Shown: positions 10,314 to 23,681, counted from the first letter of the stretch. The stretch: DNA of 64,000 nucleotides from Cladobotryum mycophilum (GCA_036429605.1 CM071591.1:2976001-3040000); one strand, 5' to 3'. Notes: generated by a model not told the origin, from the letters alone. Numbers and translations: made by a program.

Positions 10314-12958
10314 AAGGGAGGAGGGGGAAGCGCTTTATGAGATTGGTATTAATGTCCGAGTATTCCTTTTTATGAAGATTGGTTTCATGAGTTATGAAGC
10401 ATTGCAAGGCGTTGAGAAAGTTGAAATTGGATTATTGCGTCTGTCTTGGGGGTTCAGAAATCCTTTTTTTTTTTTTTTGTGTCTTGGTGAAATTGCAGTC
10501 TATTACTTTGATCTCCAGTAGGATTAAGGGGATGATGCAAGTAAGATGGATGATATTTGCGTGTTTCTCGCCAAGAGCCTACTCAATTTCCGAGCCCTTG
10601 AGTCTGATGCAAGGGGTGAGAACATGGAGTCGGTTACGGTGGGTGAATTATCACGTCTTTGATGCTTTTCCACTTTTACTTAGATTCCAGTTATTACATT
10701 TTGCTTTGTTTTATTTTATTATTTATTTTATTTTCTTCATGATGCGATTTAGACATGGAGCCTGAACCTGTGATATCCCGGGTGCTGCATTACTCTGCAG
10801 GTATGGAGTATTGGATCTCTTAAAAGGTGCACGATGACGCAGTAGTCCACTCTTCAGCCTCATCAACCATGTACTTCTCAAACCAGGAACGTGAGGCAGC
10901 CCATGATGTTGGTGGCTGTGTGGTTTTTTCCCACGGTGGCTGGCCTCGTAATACCGCTATTCAGTGAAATTCCCCCAAGAAACAATAAATAAATCAGAAT
11001 TCCAGGGGGAAGAGCTTGAGAATGCGCCTCTTTTGGTACAGGTAGGTATTAGTATTCTTTATTTCTTCGGGTGACACAAGCATGTGGCCGTCCATTCACC
11101 CCGCCTTCTTCACGTGCATAAAACGTGGATGGACTTTTTCTATTATACCTTGACGTCAAAGGAATTAGATTGGGGTACCCAATAAGAGCATCCATCTATC
11201 AAGATTCAGGTCCTATTGTGTCGTCATATGCGTTGAAAGTGCGGTGGGACAAGCAAAAAAGAGTTGTGTTATTGGACATCCCCATGCATATGTGACTTTT
11301 GCATGCACTCTTTTTTATTATTATTGTTGTTTACTTGAAACCCAGTTCCAACCACACATCTCGATTCGCGCGTTTGTGGGACATTGAGCCTAGATTTCAT
11401 GGATGGATCCCGTGTTTGATGGCGGGGGCGCGCGCGCCTCAAAGAACAATTTTGTTTCAGCGGGTTTGGCGGGGCTTGAGACCCTGAAGAATTAGCACCC
11501 GTTGTGTGAAATGGTGGCTGGACGTGTGTGTAATTTCTAGATCAAAAGTCAGATGTTAGTACAGGGAATTGCATATAAAGCCTTTTAATCAATTAAGCAA
11601 TTAATTTATTCATTATCCATACTACTATGTCATTTGTATATTTTTGGTTTGAGAGAATCAGAGTATTCTTCCAGGTTGCCTTGTGGAGACTTTAGTAGCT
11701 ATTATACCTATTACCCGTTGGCACCCGTTGGAACTCATTGTAACCTACCTACCTAGTAGGTAGCTTGCAGCCTAGCTGGGGGACCTTGGAACGTCCCGGG
11801 ACTGTACCAATTTTCAGAACCCCCCTTAGGCGGTTCCACCACTTGTTCAACTGACGCCAGCACCTGGCCTGGCGCTGGTTCGGGGCTCAGCCACGCACTG
11901 GAGGGCACTTTCGCTAGCCCTGGGAGCCGAATTGTGACGGTTGCTGCGTCACCGCGGGGGCATTTGTTTTCGCGTTAATCAACTTCCAACTCCTGCTGTC
12001 ACTTTCAACGTTGATTCTCACCTTTTGCACTGCAAAACCTCGTCGTGCCTACAACTGGAGGTGCCCTTTTCAGCCAATTCACCTACCTTGATATAACGCT
12101 AAATTGCAGACGAATCTTCTTTTTTTGCAGTTCTTCTTCTTCTTCTTCTCTTCTTCTGCAAGCGCTTTATTCTGCTCCTCGCACAATAGAGAGGTTGCTG
12201 TTTCGGCCCTGTTCTAGCATTCTGTTCATCTTGCCCGCATAGAAGAAGCTCAGCATCATTTTGGTAGGTAAGCACACTTGTGAATGCGTGCTTGCTTAGG
12301 CCGCCAGTTCCCGTGCTTTTACGGTCGAATCAGCTTTTCCCTAAATCCATTCGGACGATCGCATTCAAGTCGCACAAGCAAATCGGCTCCAGATTCACGT
12401 TGGATTCCCCAACAAGGGTCAATTCAGATGCGATCGCTTTTCACCTTTTCTGCCACTGCATCCTGAGAGGCATCTGCTACTGACTAGTAGACCACCCAGT
12501 GGCCAGTTGTTGTCGGTTGGCGGCATTTCTTCCCCTGGCAATAGCTACTATCGCCCTTTTTTGTTTTGTTTTGGAGGGGATTTTTTTCTCTTCAAACGAA
12601 ATCTCTGCAGTATCCTTTGAAGGTTTTGTCATGCTAAGATATTCTGTCTCCCTATAGAGTCGACGTCGAAATCTCACAGTATTCAAAGCTGCGCCGATAG
12701 CAAGAATCCAACGTATTCTACTTTCGATAATCTCAGTCTCTGCGACACACGGGCGCATCGATCTCGAACTTCTAGCAGATTCCGCTACCCTTTGTGCAAA
12801 GGTTTTCCGTTATTCGACTTCAATGTACTAGTCCGCCTCGATCTATATCGCCTCACGATAGAGCCTACGATTTGGCATGGTAGTTACCGAATTAGTATTA
12901 GGGACGGAATAAATCACTTGGAACTGAAGTCTCAGGTGGATTGTCAGTCTGGCCCGCC
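10314..12958. other. Long intergenic region and leader of the J-protein gene
   Basis: 2.6 kb with no credible protein gene. It holds a T-run near 10462-10477, a near-palindromic ACCTACCTACCTAGTAGGTAG at about 11743-11763, and from roughly 12000 a CT-rich stretch (TTCTTCTTCTTCTTCTC near 12128-12150) that looks like the promoter or long 5' UTR of the downstream gene. Short ORFs between 12045 and 12800 have no recognisable content. Confidence 0.45.
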
Positions 12959-13339
12959 ATGGCGCCCACTCGCGACTACTATGCAGACTTGGAGCTGCCT
13001 TCTACGGCAGATATCCAAGATATCAAGAAGCAGTTCAGGAAGTTGGGTAGGTGGGATCTAGCTGGTATAGATATTTCATATGCTAATGTGAAATAGCCTT
13101 GAAGTATCATCCTGATCGCAACCCTGGGCGAGAACAAGAGGTCAACTCTCAGTTTCAGATTATTCAAGCAGCACACGAAGTCCTCAGCGACCCCCAACAA
13201 AAGGCTAAATACGATGCTACCCTTGTGAGATCGGCGGCGTCCCGATTCCCAGGTGCTTCAGGTGTACGAGGAAACCCATGGCAGAACGTTGGCCAACAAT
13301 TTCCCACTCCACCTCGAAGAAACCCCCCACCTCAATCTC

Positions 13340-13419
<80 letters not shown>

Positions 13420-15933
13420 ACCTCGGGAGCAGGGCGGTGGCGTGACCGGTTTTCGTACGGTGTTCCGCCAACAGCAAAGCAAAAAGCATCGGCAGAGCCC
13501 TCAACCAAAGCAAGCGCAGCATATGCCTTTGAGAGTATGCGAGGTGGTGGCAACCCTCAAACTGGATCCAGGGGTGGTGGGCAGCGTCAGGAAAGACCTG
13601 TACCTCCTCCGCCTCCTCCTCCACGGACGGAATCTGCAAAGAAACGAGCCGAGGCCTCATTTGGAACGAGGAGGGCGGGATACTATCCCCACTCAGCTAT
13701 GCCTGGCGATGAGCCCCCGGTTACTAATCACAACTATTCAACTAGAGCAAACACCGAAAGGCAGATACCCATACCAGACCCCTTGTCGCAGTTCAGAGAC
13801 AAGGATGAGGCAGATGATGAAGAGGAGGAAGATGAGGTTCAAGAAACTCGACAGAGTACCCCTTATACTAGACAGGGAGGCGAACGGACTAATCCTTTCG
13901 ATGGAATTCCACTAAACCGAGCGAAAAGTGCTAGAGAACCTCTTCGTCGAGATGAGCCTGTTGAATCGGAGGATAAATCTTACTCTAAGCAAAAGTATCG
14001 CAGCTCCAGTGTCCCAAAGAGTGAAAATAGAGACGAAGCCAACACCGATAGAGAAGCCCCGAAAGATGATGAGCAAATCCCAGCCACTCCCCGCTCGCCG
14101 AACTCGCGCAGTAAGGCACGTATGAAGAGTCGCTCAGCTGCAAAGTCAAGCACAAGCAATCCTTTGAACACAAATCCTTCCACGAATGGTCAGGTCCCGA
14201 AACCACAGCCATTCGTGAGCCAGACACGTTAGTAATTTATACTGGAGTCATTGCGGTCAAAGCTAACAATCTTGGGTCCAGCCTCTAAGAAGCCGGTCAA
14301 TGGAGCCGATGGTCCTTCAATGTATGACAAACCACCTTACAATGAGCAACCACAGTTTTCAGCACATTCTACACACTCCACAAATCACATCCAGATCTCC
14401 AGAGCAGTCCCACCATACAAGTGTGATTTTGGTGCAGAGTGTTCAACAGGCCCCAACAATACTTGCAGCACCCATACTATTCCTAGTGGAATACATGATG
14501 ATACTGCCAGCCTTACTCCGTTTGAAAGAGAGCAGAACAAACTACTGCGCCATCTTATCAAGAATCGTGGAACGGGCAGAAACCACGGCAAAAAGCCACG
14601 GCGCGGGACCAATTTAAACACTGCTACAAAGCTTGCTAACACTTCTTTCTCTAATAGCTTCAACATCCCCCTGGATGACGATACCTTTGAGACGCCATCG
14701 CCAGAACCTAACCCCTTTAATAGGAATAGTGCTGATGGTATCAACACGAACTTCGTCAATGAAGACAACTCAACTGCGTGGCAGTTCAGTGCTGGTAGTG
14801 GAGAGGCCGATTCTCAACCTGCCAGCCGGTCCCAGTCAGGCAGCCGAACAGGGAGTCGAGCCAGTCGTCGTTCACCGAACAAGCGCCCAACCCTTCGCCG
14901 TGTTGACAACCCAAACCCTCCACCAACATCAGGCACTCAGCCCTCTATGGGCTTTGATGCAGGCGGTTGGAGCGACAAGTTTGGACCCCAAACCTTTGTC
15001 CCTCAAACTGTCCCTATCGCTTTGGCATCTCCCACTCGCCCAAATCGCACTAATTCTAGGAAAGTAAGGTCAGCTAAACCTACTGCTGGCAACGCTGCCG
15101 TTGTGGACGACAGCAGCAGCGGCGAAGAAGCTTTTGAATGGCAGGGTCGCAAACCCCCGCCAAAACCCACGGCACCCGAGAGTCCACAGGCAATGGATAT
15201 TGATCCACCACAGGCGGCAGCTCCGGAGGAGCCACCATCCGACTCTGGATCTACTAGTGCACGAAACATTCCCGTCGAACCCTCGCGACCGGAGTGGCGA
15301 TCTGGGAATGTCGAAGGCATTACTCCAGAGCCTGAACAGCAACCGCAGCAAGAAAAGGAAAAGAAGGCTCAGATTCCTGCGAATACCATGGGTTCTGAGG
15401 ATAATACAGAATTCAGCGCCAACTTGGCAGATTTATCAAAGGTTGCACCTTTAGCCGAAGAGCCATCCGGTCTCAAGTCGTTTGCCGACCTCAAAGACAA
15501 CCTTCCATTTGAGAGCAAAGCATCAACCGAGTTGCCGATCAAGCTTCCACGAGCGCGCCCACTTATATTCCCCGATCCTCCCATGGCCCCAAGACTCCCA
15601 CCTGCTGTCGCTATCGAGGGTATTACGCCGGATACAGCGTCTTGGTATAAATATGTTGAAGAATTTGAAATCTACCTCCGTCGCTGGGACAGCTTCAACA
15701 CACAAGTGGTAGATCATTTTATGACAAGAAAGTTAAATATCAGTCGTGCCCGAAACGACAAGGGCTATACATTCCTAGGAATTCGTGGCGATAGCGACAT
15801 TCTGGAGTATCATAATTGGATTGAACAGGATAATGATGTTAGAAAACGATGGCAACTTGCTTGCGAAGATCACGAGCTACGATTCAGAGAGTTGATGGCG
15901 TTCAAAGAGAAAATGAAAATGAAAATGAAGTAA
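12959..15933 (+). CDS. Large J-domain (DnaJ) protein with polyglutamine tract
   Basis: N-terminal J-domain protein, a co-chaperone that stimulates Hsp70. The J domain (about residues 4-68: DYYADLELPSTADIQDIKK, KYHPDRNPG with the HPD motif, then AAHEVLSDPQQKAKYDA) is complete. The rest is long, charged and largely disordered. It has a Gln25 tract (13339-13413), a Pro-rich stretch, acidic and RS-rich segments, and a more ordered C-terminus with SWYKYVEEFEIYLRRW and a Lys/Met-rich end. Exons are 12959-13046, 13097-14227 and 14282-15933, for 956 residues. There is no Gly/Phe or zinc-finger module, so it is not a type I or II DnaJ; the architecture fits a fungal-specific type III (J-domain-only) protein. 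The client and location are unknown. Confidence 0.85.
13339..13413 (+). repeat. CAA/CAG trinucleotide repeat encoding Gln25
   Basis: Seventeen CAA codons are followed by eight CAG codons inside the J-domain protein gene, an uninterrupted polyglutamine run. It is likely length-polymorphic. The antisense and off-frame translations give poly-Val, poly-Leu, poly-Ala, poly-Cys, poly-Asn and poly-Ser ORFs that are artefacts. Confidence 0.95.
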
Positions 15934-17287
15934 AGACTTGCATGGGGGCTAACGGAGATTTGGCGTACGGGTCATGAGAGGTTGGTAGTGATTTTTGCAG
16001 TTCCTGCTGTATCTTGGAACTGCTGCATCCCTGCCATTTGCTTTCTCCTCTGCATATATGCGATACCCATATTACGGCTGTAGAATATTTGCATTGTTTT
16101 TGAAACTTTCTTTCTTTCTTCGATTTGGGAAGAACCGGGTCTGGGAGGCGATTTGATGATAAAGAGTTTCACGGTTTGGGGTGGGGGTCTGAAAAGGGGG
16201 CTATGCTATGAAGCCCCCGAGTGTTGGAGTATTTATAAACGGTCGCACCCCGATCAATCATATAGAGAGAACACTAGGAGCAATTGCCATTACTTTTTAT
16301 AATAATTGTTTGTTGACCTTGAGTTCTAGCTTGTTATAGAATGCGAATGGGCATATCATCGTTTCATGACACTGGTAGCAATATTCAGGGGTATTCTTAG
16401 CGCAAGGAGGAGCTGTAAAGCTGTTCAAGTCTGTCTCCTATAATGTACTCTTTCAAATCACAACAATGAGCTTTTCGTCACTTTCACAATTACGACTTGC
16501 GGGTGACTATAGAAAATCGGTTCCGATTGAGTTTATAGATAGTTGATAATTCACCTATTTCTCATAGTCTTGACTTTACAATGCATACTTTTGTCGTGAT
16601 CTGCTTGAAGCGTCCCCTAACCTGCAATATCCTCAAGATGCTCGAAAGAATATTCTGTCTAGTAAATGATGCTATATCATGCAAGTCGCCAAGCTACCGA
16701 GTAAAGCTCACGTGCGCCTCCAGTTAATTCATCATGGTTTTAGAGTGATGTATAATAGTAGATGATAGTGATGTTGAATACTACTACCTATCCATCTTTA
16801 GGCTTCTTCTAGTTGAGCAAAGGCTTATAAAAGTGAACACCTGCGCTCTGCATGCTTCACATCTCAGAAAGCCTTCACGTTATGGCATCGGTGACTCATT
16901 TGAAGCCTGATGTTTTGGAGTAGTCAACAGGGATCTGGTAGTAGCTCAATAAAATGCTGCCTGAGAAAGCTATTAACGTGGCACCTGGAATTCACTGATT
17001 CACGATTGCGTGCTTGACTTTGGTTCTCTCCTGACAACAAAACCTTTGCATGGCTTTTCTACTTCTCCTATCAGGTTTTTACTTCCCAACCTTTTTCACC
17101 TTTTCATCTGGATTCAACCAAGAGACATTGCACCCTTGATGATACTCAAGTCTATTCACGGTTGCACGTCATCTGCCATCCCATAACTTGATCGATTCAG
17201 CAGTTGGGTAAGTAAGTTCAGTGCTTTTATTTCCAACACCACCGGCTAACTATTCCATCTGGCACCCCAATAGGTCTCACCAGCACG
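15934..17287. other. Intergenic between J-protein and Myb-like genes
   Basis: 1.35 kb, AT-rich in its first half, with no coding potential that I can support. The right end carries the Myb-like gene's 5' UTR including a probable intron at 17208-17273. Confidence 0.4.
17208..17273 (+). other. Probable 5'-UTR intron of the Myb-like gene
   Basis: GTAAGT donor, GGCTAAC branch-like site and CCCCAATAG acceptor span 66 bp and end 14 bases before the ATG at 17288. All three signals match those of the coding introns nearby. It is not proven without transcript data. Confidence 0.6.
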
Positions 17288-17965
17288 ATGGATGCCACTC
17301 CAGAAGGCAAAGTTCTGGCCTGGACCGAGGAGGCCAAGGTAAATCATCGGCTTCAAGCGAGTATATCATGAGTCTGCCGTCGCTAATTGCACTTCGCAAA
17401 AGTATCAATTCCTGCTCCGCATCATTGCCCAGCTGAAGGAGGATGGTCGCCCTATCAGATGGGAGCGAATCAACATGCCTGGACGAACTACCAAGTCCCT
17501 TCAGAACATGTGGACCAAGATCAAGAAGGCCGTGGATGAGATTGAGAAAGAGACTGCCAGCGGAACTCCTGCAAAGACATCTGCCAAGAAGGCTTCCTGT
17601 GAGCACCAATGTGATGATTTTATCTACTTGATGCCTAGTTTGAAACTCATGAGTCATTTTTGTAGCTCGCGGTCGCCCAAAGAAGTCGATATTGGTTCAG
17701 CAGGACGATGATGTCGATGATGATGAGGAAGACAACTTTGCCCCTATTCCATTGAAGCTTCCCAAGAAGCGAGGATATCAAGGTAAGCGCTTTATCCATT
17801 TGAATCTAAGGGGAAAAAAACTATCATGGTTTTGCTAATGGCTATTTCAAAGGCGACGATGGCTCTCATGCTAAGCGAATGAAGAGGGAAGAGGAGTATA
17901 ATGAGTTTGCTCGAGCCATCAAGAATGAGGATAGCACCTTTGAGGGATTGTTTTCGTCTTATTAG
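17288..17965 (+). CDS. Small Myb/SANT-like nuclear protein with GRPKK motif
   Basis: A 158-residue protein whose first about 55 residues form a Myb/SANT-like helical module (AWTEEAKYQFLLRIIAQL then RWERINMPGRTTKSLQNMW), a common small DNA-binding fold in filamentous ascomycetes. It is followed by a Lys/Ala linker, an AT-hook-like GRPKK, an acidic DDDVDDDEED run and a basic KRMKREEEY segment that could be a nuclear localisation signal. Exons are 17288-17338, 17403-17598, 17666-17782 and 17853-17965. A single Myb repeat with acidic tail suggests a chromatin or transcription factor; no target or pathway can be read from the sequence. Confidence 0.82.
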
Positions 17966-18003
17966 CTGATCGATACCCAATGAACATCACCTTGATATGC
18001 CAT

Positions 18004-18035
18004 CATACATACATACATATATGTATGTATGTATG
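18004..18035. repeat. Perfect 32-bp AT-rich palindrome
   Basis: The left arm of CATA units is mirrored exactly by TATG units with no loop, 39 bases after the Myb-like stop codon. It could form a hairpin in the 3' UTR or a cruciform, or may simply be a (CATA)n/(TATG)n microsatellite junction. Confidence 0.9.
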
Positions 18036-18965
18036 AGGTATCTCGGATTGAGCTTGTGTCAGGGGCCCCCTTTTTGCTTTGCCTGAGCTTCCTCACCACA
18101 CACACTTGGTGGTTAGGTTGCGGGTGGATGGGTCATATGGGAGGCAATATGATCCCCCACGATATGATTCGGTTTGGGCATTGACGAGATAGAACAAACT
18201 ATTTATGATTGCTAGACTAGGATGGTGCCTTGAGCCCTCCAACAAATGGAAATTAAACATGGGTCTGAAGATGCAAATGTTGGTGTGGATAAAGTCATGC
18301 TGTCTATAGTACCAGCGAGCTACGGAGGCATTGTAGAACTGCGGGGATCCCGCACTCATTGTACAGTGGCAATAACTATCGACGGGATCATGATAGGGAC
18401 TAACATCAGAACAGTCTTGGTTGTCAAGTAAAAAAAATTACGAAAAAGAACATGCATATCATTCATTGTATGTAGTCTACTATATAATCTACCAAACTTT
18501 GGTGATTGATGGTGAATGTATCATATTCATCGGCGACATTGGTACTTCTTATTGGATTAAGAATATGCATCAGGTTGTTGGGATGTTGGCTGTACGAGTT
18601 GCGGACTCTGTCTTCCTCTCTCAAGGATTAACCTTGCTCTGAAAGCCCAGTATTCATTGATTTTTTTGATTTTTGATTTTTTGCTTATTTTTTCCCTCTC
18701 CTCTTTCAGTTTGAATGCAACACAAGACGGACGCCTCTTTGGACTAGTCGTAATAATATTCCACCAAAAATGTCCGACGTTACTACTAGTTACCTTGTTC
18801 TCCTTTTTTTCCCCCATCCCCTTTCAGATTCTCTTTGTGTTCAGAAACAAGGAAATGAGTGTGTGCCCCCCCCCCCATTGTGGTGGATGAGACACGCTGG
18901 TGAACAAGCCATGTGGTTGCAATATGCAAGCAGGCGAAAGGTGAAGAAAATGGTTGCTTTTTTGT

Positions 18966-18989
18966 CTTGGTCTTGGTCTTGGTCTTGGG
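18966..18989 (+). repeat. TTGGTC hexamer microsatellite
   Basis: About four tandem copies of a CTTGGT hexamer in noncoding sequence. Short and probably without function. Confidence 0.8.
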
Positions 18990-19728
18990 CGACCCCCTAC
19001 ATGCCGAGCTGCAGTGCAGTAGTGCTGGCAATGGGCTTGCTTGCTTTGCAGACAGTGGTCAACGGAGACGGAGAGAGGAAAAGGGTGTGCATCCTCTGGG
19101 CATCCTCTGGGCAGGGTCCCTGGTTTGCCTGGCAAAGGAGGTGTGTCCATCCATGCACTGCGTCAAAGAATCCATCTCATGAGGTCTCCATTTTATTATG
19201 TACGTAAGAGCGCGCCAGGCGACGAACGTTTGCCGCATGGGAAGCTCCAAGACTTTATCATGTTTGGTAGCCGGTAGTGGAGGAGCCGGTAGTGGATATA
19301 GACAAGGGGGAATGGGGGCCCTTTTTTCTTTTCCTTTTCTTGTGCTTGCCTAGATGTTGTATCCGTGCCTATCCTATAAATGGACGGATATGGATGGATG
19401 GATCCCGTCGTCGTCCTGTCCTATCTTGCTTTGGGAGGCTGTTTGTTGGGGGCGTCATCATCACTACCAAAATCCATTACCTAGGGCCCTCTGCTAGCAA
19501 ACAGCCAGCCAGCCCGCTATGGAGTTGGTCAAAGAGGATGCGCCGCATTGGGCGGGAGCTACGGCGGCTCTAACAGGGATTCCTTTCAGGGGGGTTGATG
19601 CAGCCAAATCTGGCGACCCATTTTCTTTGACCATTGATTTGCTTTGATTGATTGAGTGATTGCGTGAAGAAAAGATCGAAAGTGGAAAAGTGCACGCCAA
19701 AGAAGAAAAGAAAAAAAAATTGTTGGAG

Positions 19729-19826
19729 ACAGAGAGAGACACAGACAGAGAGACAGAGAGGTACGTACCTGTACCTGTACCTGTACCTGCCCATGCTACA
19801 GGTACTAGGTACCGATAGTAGTACCT
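19729..19826. repeat. AGACAGAG-rich and GTACCT tandem repeats
   Basis: An AGACAGAGAG-type purine repeat runs into four tandem GTACCT units, then AGGTAC-containing inverted partners to about 19826. The direct and inverted GGTAC/GTACC copies could pair. The stretch is noncoding. Confidence 0.75.
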
Positions 19827-20435
19827 GGTAGCACCTTCAATAACCTGCTGATCCACCCTTTGGGGGAATGGATGGACGGTGTCGCATACAATTTTCCCCA
19901 GACTGCAGACTGGCATCACATGGGCTTCTGCTCCATCCACCATCTCTTGCATTGCAGCCGGTTCTGTCTTTCCATCACGCGCGCCATCGTCTTCGTGTCT
20001 TTGATGCGCTACCACCCTACGATTGTTCACGACTACGAATCGACTACGACTATCCCTACGCGCCATTGACAAACTGAGAGTGTGTGTGAGAGACGGAGAA
20101 GCTTACAAACTCTCCACCACCACCACCATCACCACAACCACTACCACTACCATTACTACCACCACCCTCTTCTTCTTCTCTCCTCCCCCTTTGCGCTGCA
20201 CCAGCGAGACGGTCGATGCTGTTTGCTTGCTTGCTTGTTTGCGACGAGCCCTCCTGCGCCGCCTCCATAAAGTCGAGCACGTCCGTCCGCCGTCCTCCTC
20301 GCGCAATCTCTTCTTTTTCAACACCTCTTCTCTAGGCCAACTGGGCGCTGTAGCTTGCAACCACAAAAAGCCCCCAAAAAAGCAAAGCCAGCCCATCCGT
20401 CGCATCACCCAACATTCTGGAACGCAGAAATAATA

Positions 20436-23400
20436 ATGAACGGAACAAGGGCCGCGGTGGGGGACAAGAGGAAAACCCCAGGCTCGCCAGGCCATGATGG
20501 TCCGCCAGCTAAGAGAGCCGTGACTAACGGCAACGGCAAACCATCCCCTCCACCGGACCTCGACGTCGAATTCGAGCTGGTGACGGACTCTGAGGATTTA
20601 GATGCCATTCCTATTCCTAGCGACGTTCATCCATACAACATGTACATCGGCACACCGGGGAGTCTGGGCGAGTGGCAGGATACCATCCAAAAGGTTGTCA
20701 GAAATGTCGTCGCCATTCGATTCTGCCAGACCTGCTCCTTTGATACGGATCCGGCATTGACGAGTGAGGCGACTGGCTTTGTCGTCGACTCAGAGAGAGG
20801 GTATGCATTGCTTGGAATGATTCACCCCCGATACTGAACCCATACTGATGCTCATTCTTAGCTACATCCTAACGAACCGTCACGTCGTCGGCGCCGGTCC
20901 CTTCTGGGGCCACTGCGTATTCGATAACCATGAGGAAGTCGACTGTTATCCCGTTTATCGAGACCCCGTTCACGACTTTGGCATTCTCAGATACAACCCC
21001 AAGGCGATCAAATACATGCACGTGGATGGCTTGACTCTAAGTCCTGATCAGGCCAAAGGTACGTTGCGATACCCCAGGCGATGGGAATATGGCATTGCTA
21101 ACACTTGTGGACAGTGGGGACTGAGATTCGCGTTGTCGGAAACGATGCCGGCGAAAAGCTCAGTATTCTCAATGGCGTTATTAGTCGCTTGGATCGCAAT
21201 GCTCCCGAGTATGGGGAGGGATACAGCGACTTCAACACATGCTACTACCAAGCCAACGCTGCCGCCAGCGGTGGTAGTTCTGGCAGTCCTGTCGTGAACA
21301 AGGACGGTTCAGCCGTCGCATTACAAGCGGGAGGCAGATCAGACGGCGCTTCAACAGATTATTTCCTGCCCTTGGACCGACCTTTGCGTGCTCTTCAATG
21401 CATTCAACAAGGCAAGCCTGTCACTCGTGGCGATATCCAGTGCCAGTTCTTGTTGAAACCCTTTGATGAGTGTCGCAGACTAGGACTCAGCCCCGAGTGG
21501 GAGTCTGCCGTTCGAAAGGCCTTCCCGCACGAGACAAACATGCTGGTCGCTGAGATTGTTCTTCCCAAGGGCCCTTCTGACGACAAGATTGAGGAAGGTG
21601 ATGTTCTTGTCAAGGTCAATGGTGAGCTGATTACAGAATTCATTCGACTGGACGACATCATGGATTCCAATGTTGGTAAGCCAATCAAGTTTCAACTGCA
21701 GCGCGGGGGCGAAGACGTTGAGGTTGAGATTGTGGTCGGCGACCTTCACAAGATTACCCCCGATCGATTCGTTTCTGTGGCCGGCGCAAGCTTCCACGAT
21801 ATTTCCTACCAACAAGCGAGGCTCTATGCCGTTGCGGTCCAGGGCGTCTATGTCTGCGAATCCGCTGGATCCTTCCGATTCGATAACACTGATAACGGCT
21901 GGATCATCAAAACCATTGACCACAAGTCGGTTCCCGACCTCAAAACATTCATCGAGGTGGTCAAGGGCATTCCCGACCGGGCAAGAGTGGTGGTTACATA
22001 CAAGCATTTGCGCGACTTGCATACCTTAAACACGACAGTCATATATGTTGATCGTCACTGGTCATCCAAGATGAAGTTGGCTGTTCGAAATGATGTGTCC
22101 GGCCTGTGGGACTTTTCTGATTTGGGCGATGCCCTTCCGCCTGTACCTCCTGTCCGTCGCTCGGCTGCTTTTATTGAACTGGATCACATGCCGCATCCTA
22201 GCATTGGTGATTTGATTCGAAGCTTTGTCCACATCAACTGTACTATGCCCATTAAGCTTGATGGTTTCCCTAAAAACCGTAGATGGGGTATGGGCTTGGT
22301 CATTGATGCCGAAAAGGGTCTTGTCCTTATCTCGCGCGCCATTGTTCCATACGATCTTTGCGATATCACTATTACTATTGCAGATTCCATCATTGTGGAA
22401 GGCAAAGTCGTCTTCTTGCACCCCTTGCAGAATTATGCCATTGTCAAGTATGATCCATCTCTCGTTGACGCTCCGGTGATGAGCGCTAGATTGAGTGGAG
22501 AACATCTCACCCAGGGTGCGAAAACGTACTTCCTTGGCTACAACAGGATTGGCAGAGTTGTCCATGGTTCCACTACAGTCACGGAGATAACGGCCGTTGC
22601 GATCCCAGCAAACTCGGGGGCTCCACGATACCGTGCTGTCAATGTCGATGCCATTACGGTTGATAGCAACTTGGGGGCCTCCTGCAACAGCGGTGTTCTC
22701 GTAGCCGAGGACGGAACCGTACAAGCACTTTGGCTTTCTTACCTCGGAGAGCGGTCACCCTGCAGCCAGAGGGATGAAGAGTATCATCTCGGTCTGGGCA
22801 CCGCTACTCTTCTGCCGGTGATTGCAGCAATCCAAAAGGGCGAGACGCCGAATCTGCGGATGCTGTCTGTGGAGTTTAGGGCCATCCAGATGTCTCAAGC
22901 GGTCGTCATGGGTGTCACCGACGAATGGATCAAGAAGGTCACACAGGCAAACCGATCTCATCATCAGCTGTTCATGGTTAGCAAGCGGACATTTGAGCGA
23001 GTCAACCAGCCAGTATCTCTGCTCGAGGGCGATATCGTATTGACCTTGAACGGCAAGATTTGCACAACCATTTCAGACTTTGATGTCATGTATACAAACT
23101 TGCTCTTGGATGCCGTCATTGTGCGAAACTGCGAAGAGCTGCATCTCCAACTCCCCACCGTTGCTGCCGATGACATGGAAACTAACCATGCCGTGTCATT
23201 CTGCGGAGCTATCCTACATCGCCCACATCAGGCAGTTCGCCAACAGATCAGCAAACTACATAGTGAAGTTTATGTATCTAGTCGGATTCGTGGTTCTCCG
23301 GCGTATCAGTACGGAGTCGCACCGACAAACTTCATTACGCATGTCAATGGCCAGCCTACCCCTGACTTGGACTCATTCATTGCCGCCACTCGCAAGATTC

Positions 23401-23681
23401 CCGACAACACATGTAAGTTGACCCACGTATAAGCCCGTGTGAAGATGACGATTACTTACTAACTCGTCTCAGATTTCCGTCTCAAGGCTGTCACATTTGA
23501 CTCGGTGCCATGGGTGATTACTATGAAGAAGAATGACCACTACTTCCCTACCATGGAATGGATCAAAGACGGCGATGAGCCATGTGGCTGGCGACGAGTA
23601 ACGTATGAGGGCAATGAGGTCTTCAATGGCGAGGCTACTGATGGAGTCCCTGCTGTTGCTGTGGATTCTGAAATGGAGTAG
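20436..23681 (+). CDS. nma111: Pro-apoptotic HtrA-type serine protease NMA111
   Basis: Double HtrA-like nuclear serine protease of the yeast Nma111 family, linked there to apoptosis through degradation of the IAP protein Bir1. The 1022-residue product has a basic N-terminus (KRK, AKRAV) compatible with nuclear import and an active trypsin-like domain with triad His129 (NRHVVGAG), Asp160 (VHDFGIL) and Ser245 (GGSSGSPV). PDZ domains follow (around residues 310-390 and after), then a second degenerate protease domain and PDZ-like region. Exons are 20436-20800, 20862-21058, 21115-23412 and 23473-23681. The second half lacks an intact triad, as is usual for this family. The start at 20436 is chosen because an in-frame upstream ATG (20355) would add a low-quality leader. 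Confidence 0.95.

Larger units (their letters stand above)
17966..20435. other. Long intergenic region with simple repeats upstream of NMA111
   Basis: 2.5 kb without a supported gene. It holds a 32-bp perfect palindrome (18004-18035), a C12-13 run near 18867, TTGGTC hexamer repeats at 18966-18989, a purine-rich AGACAGAGAG stretch and GTACCT repeats at 19729-19826, and a CACCAC/ACTACC-rich stretch at 20115-20165 that probably lies in the NMA111 leader. Open frames here translate to low-complexity sequence. Confidence 0.45.

Noticed and set aside
13217..13660. Minus-strand frames with poly-Val, poly-Leu and poly-Cys, and a + strand poly-Asn/Ser frame
   Set aside because: All are shadows of the CAA/CAG repeat in the J-domain gene.
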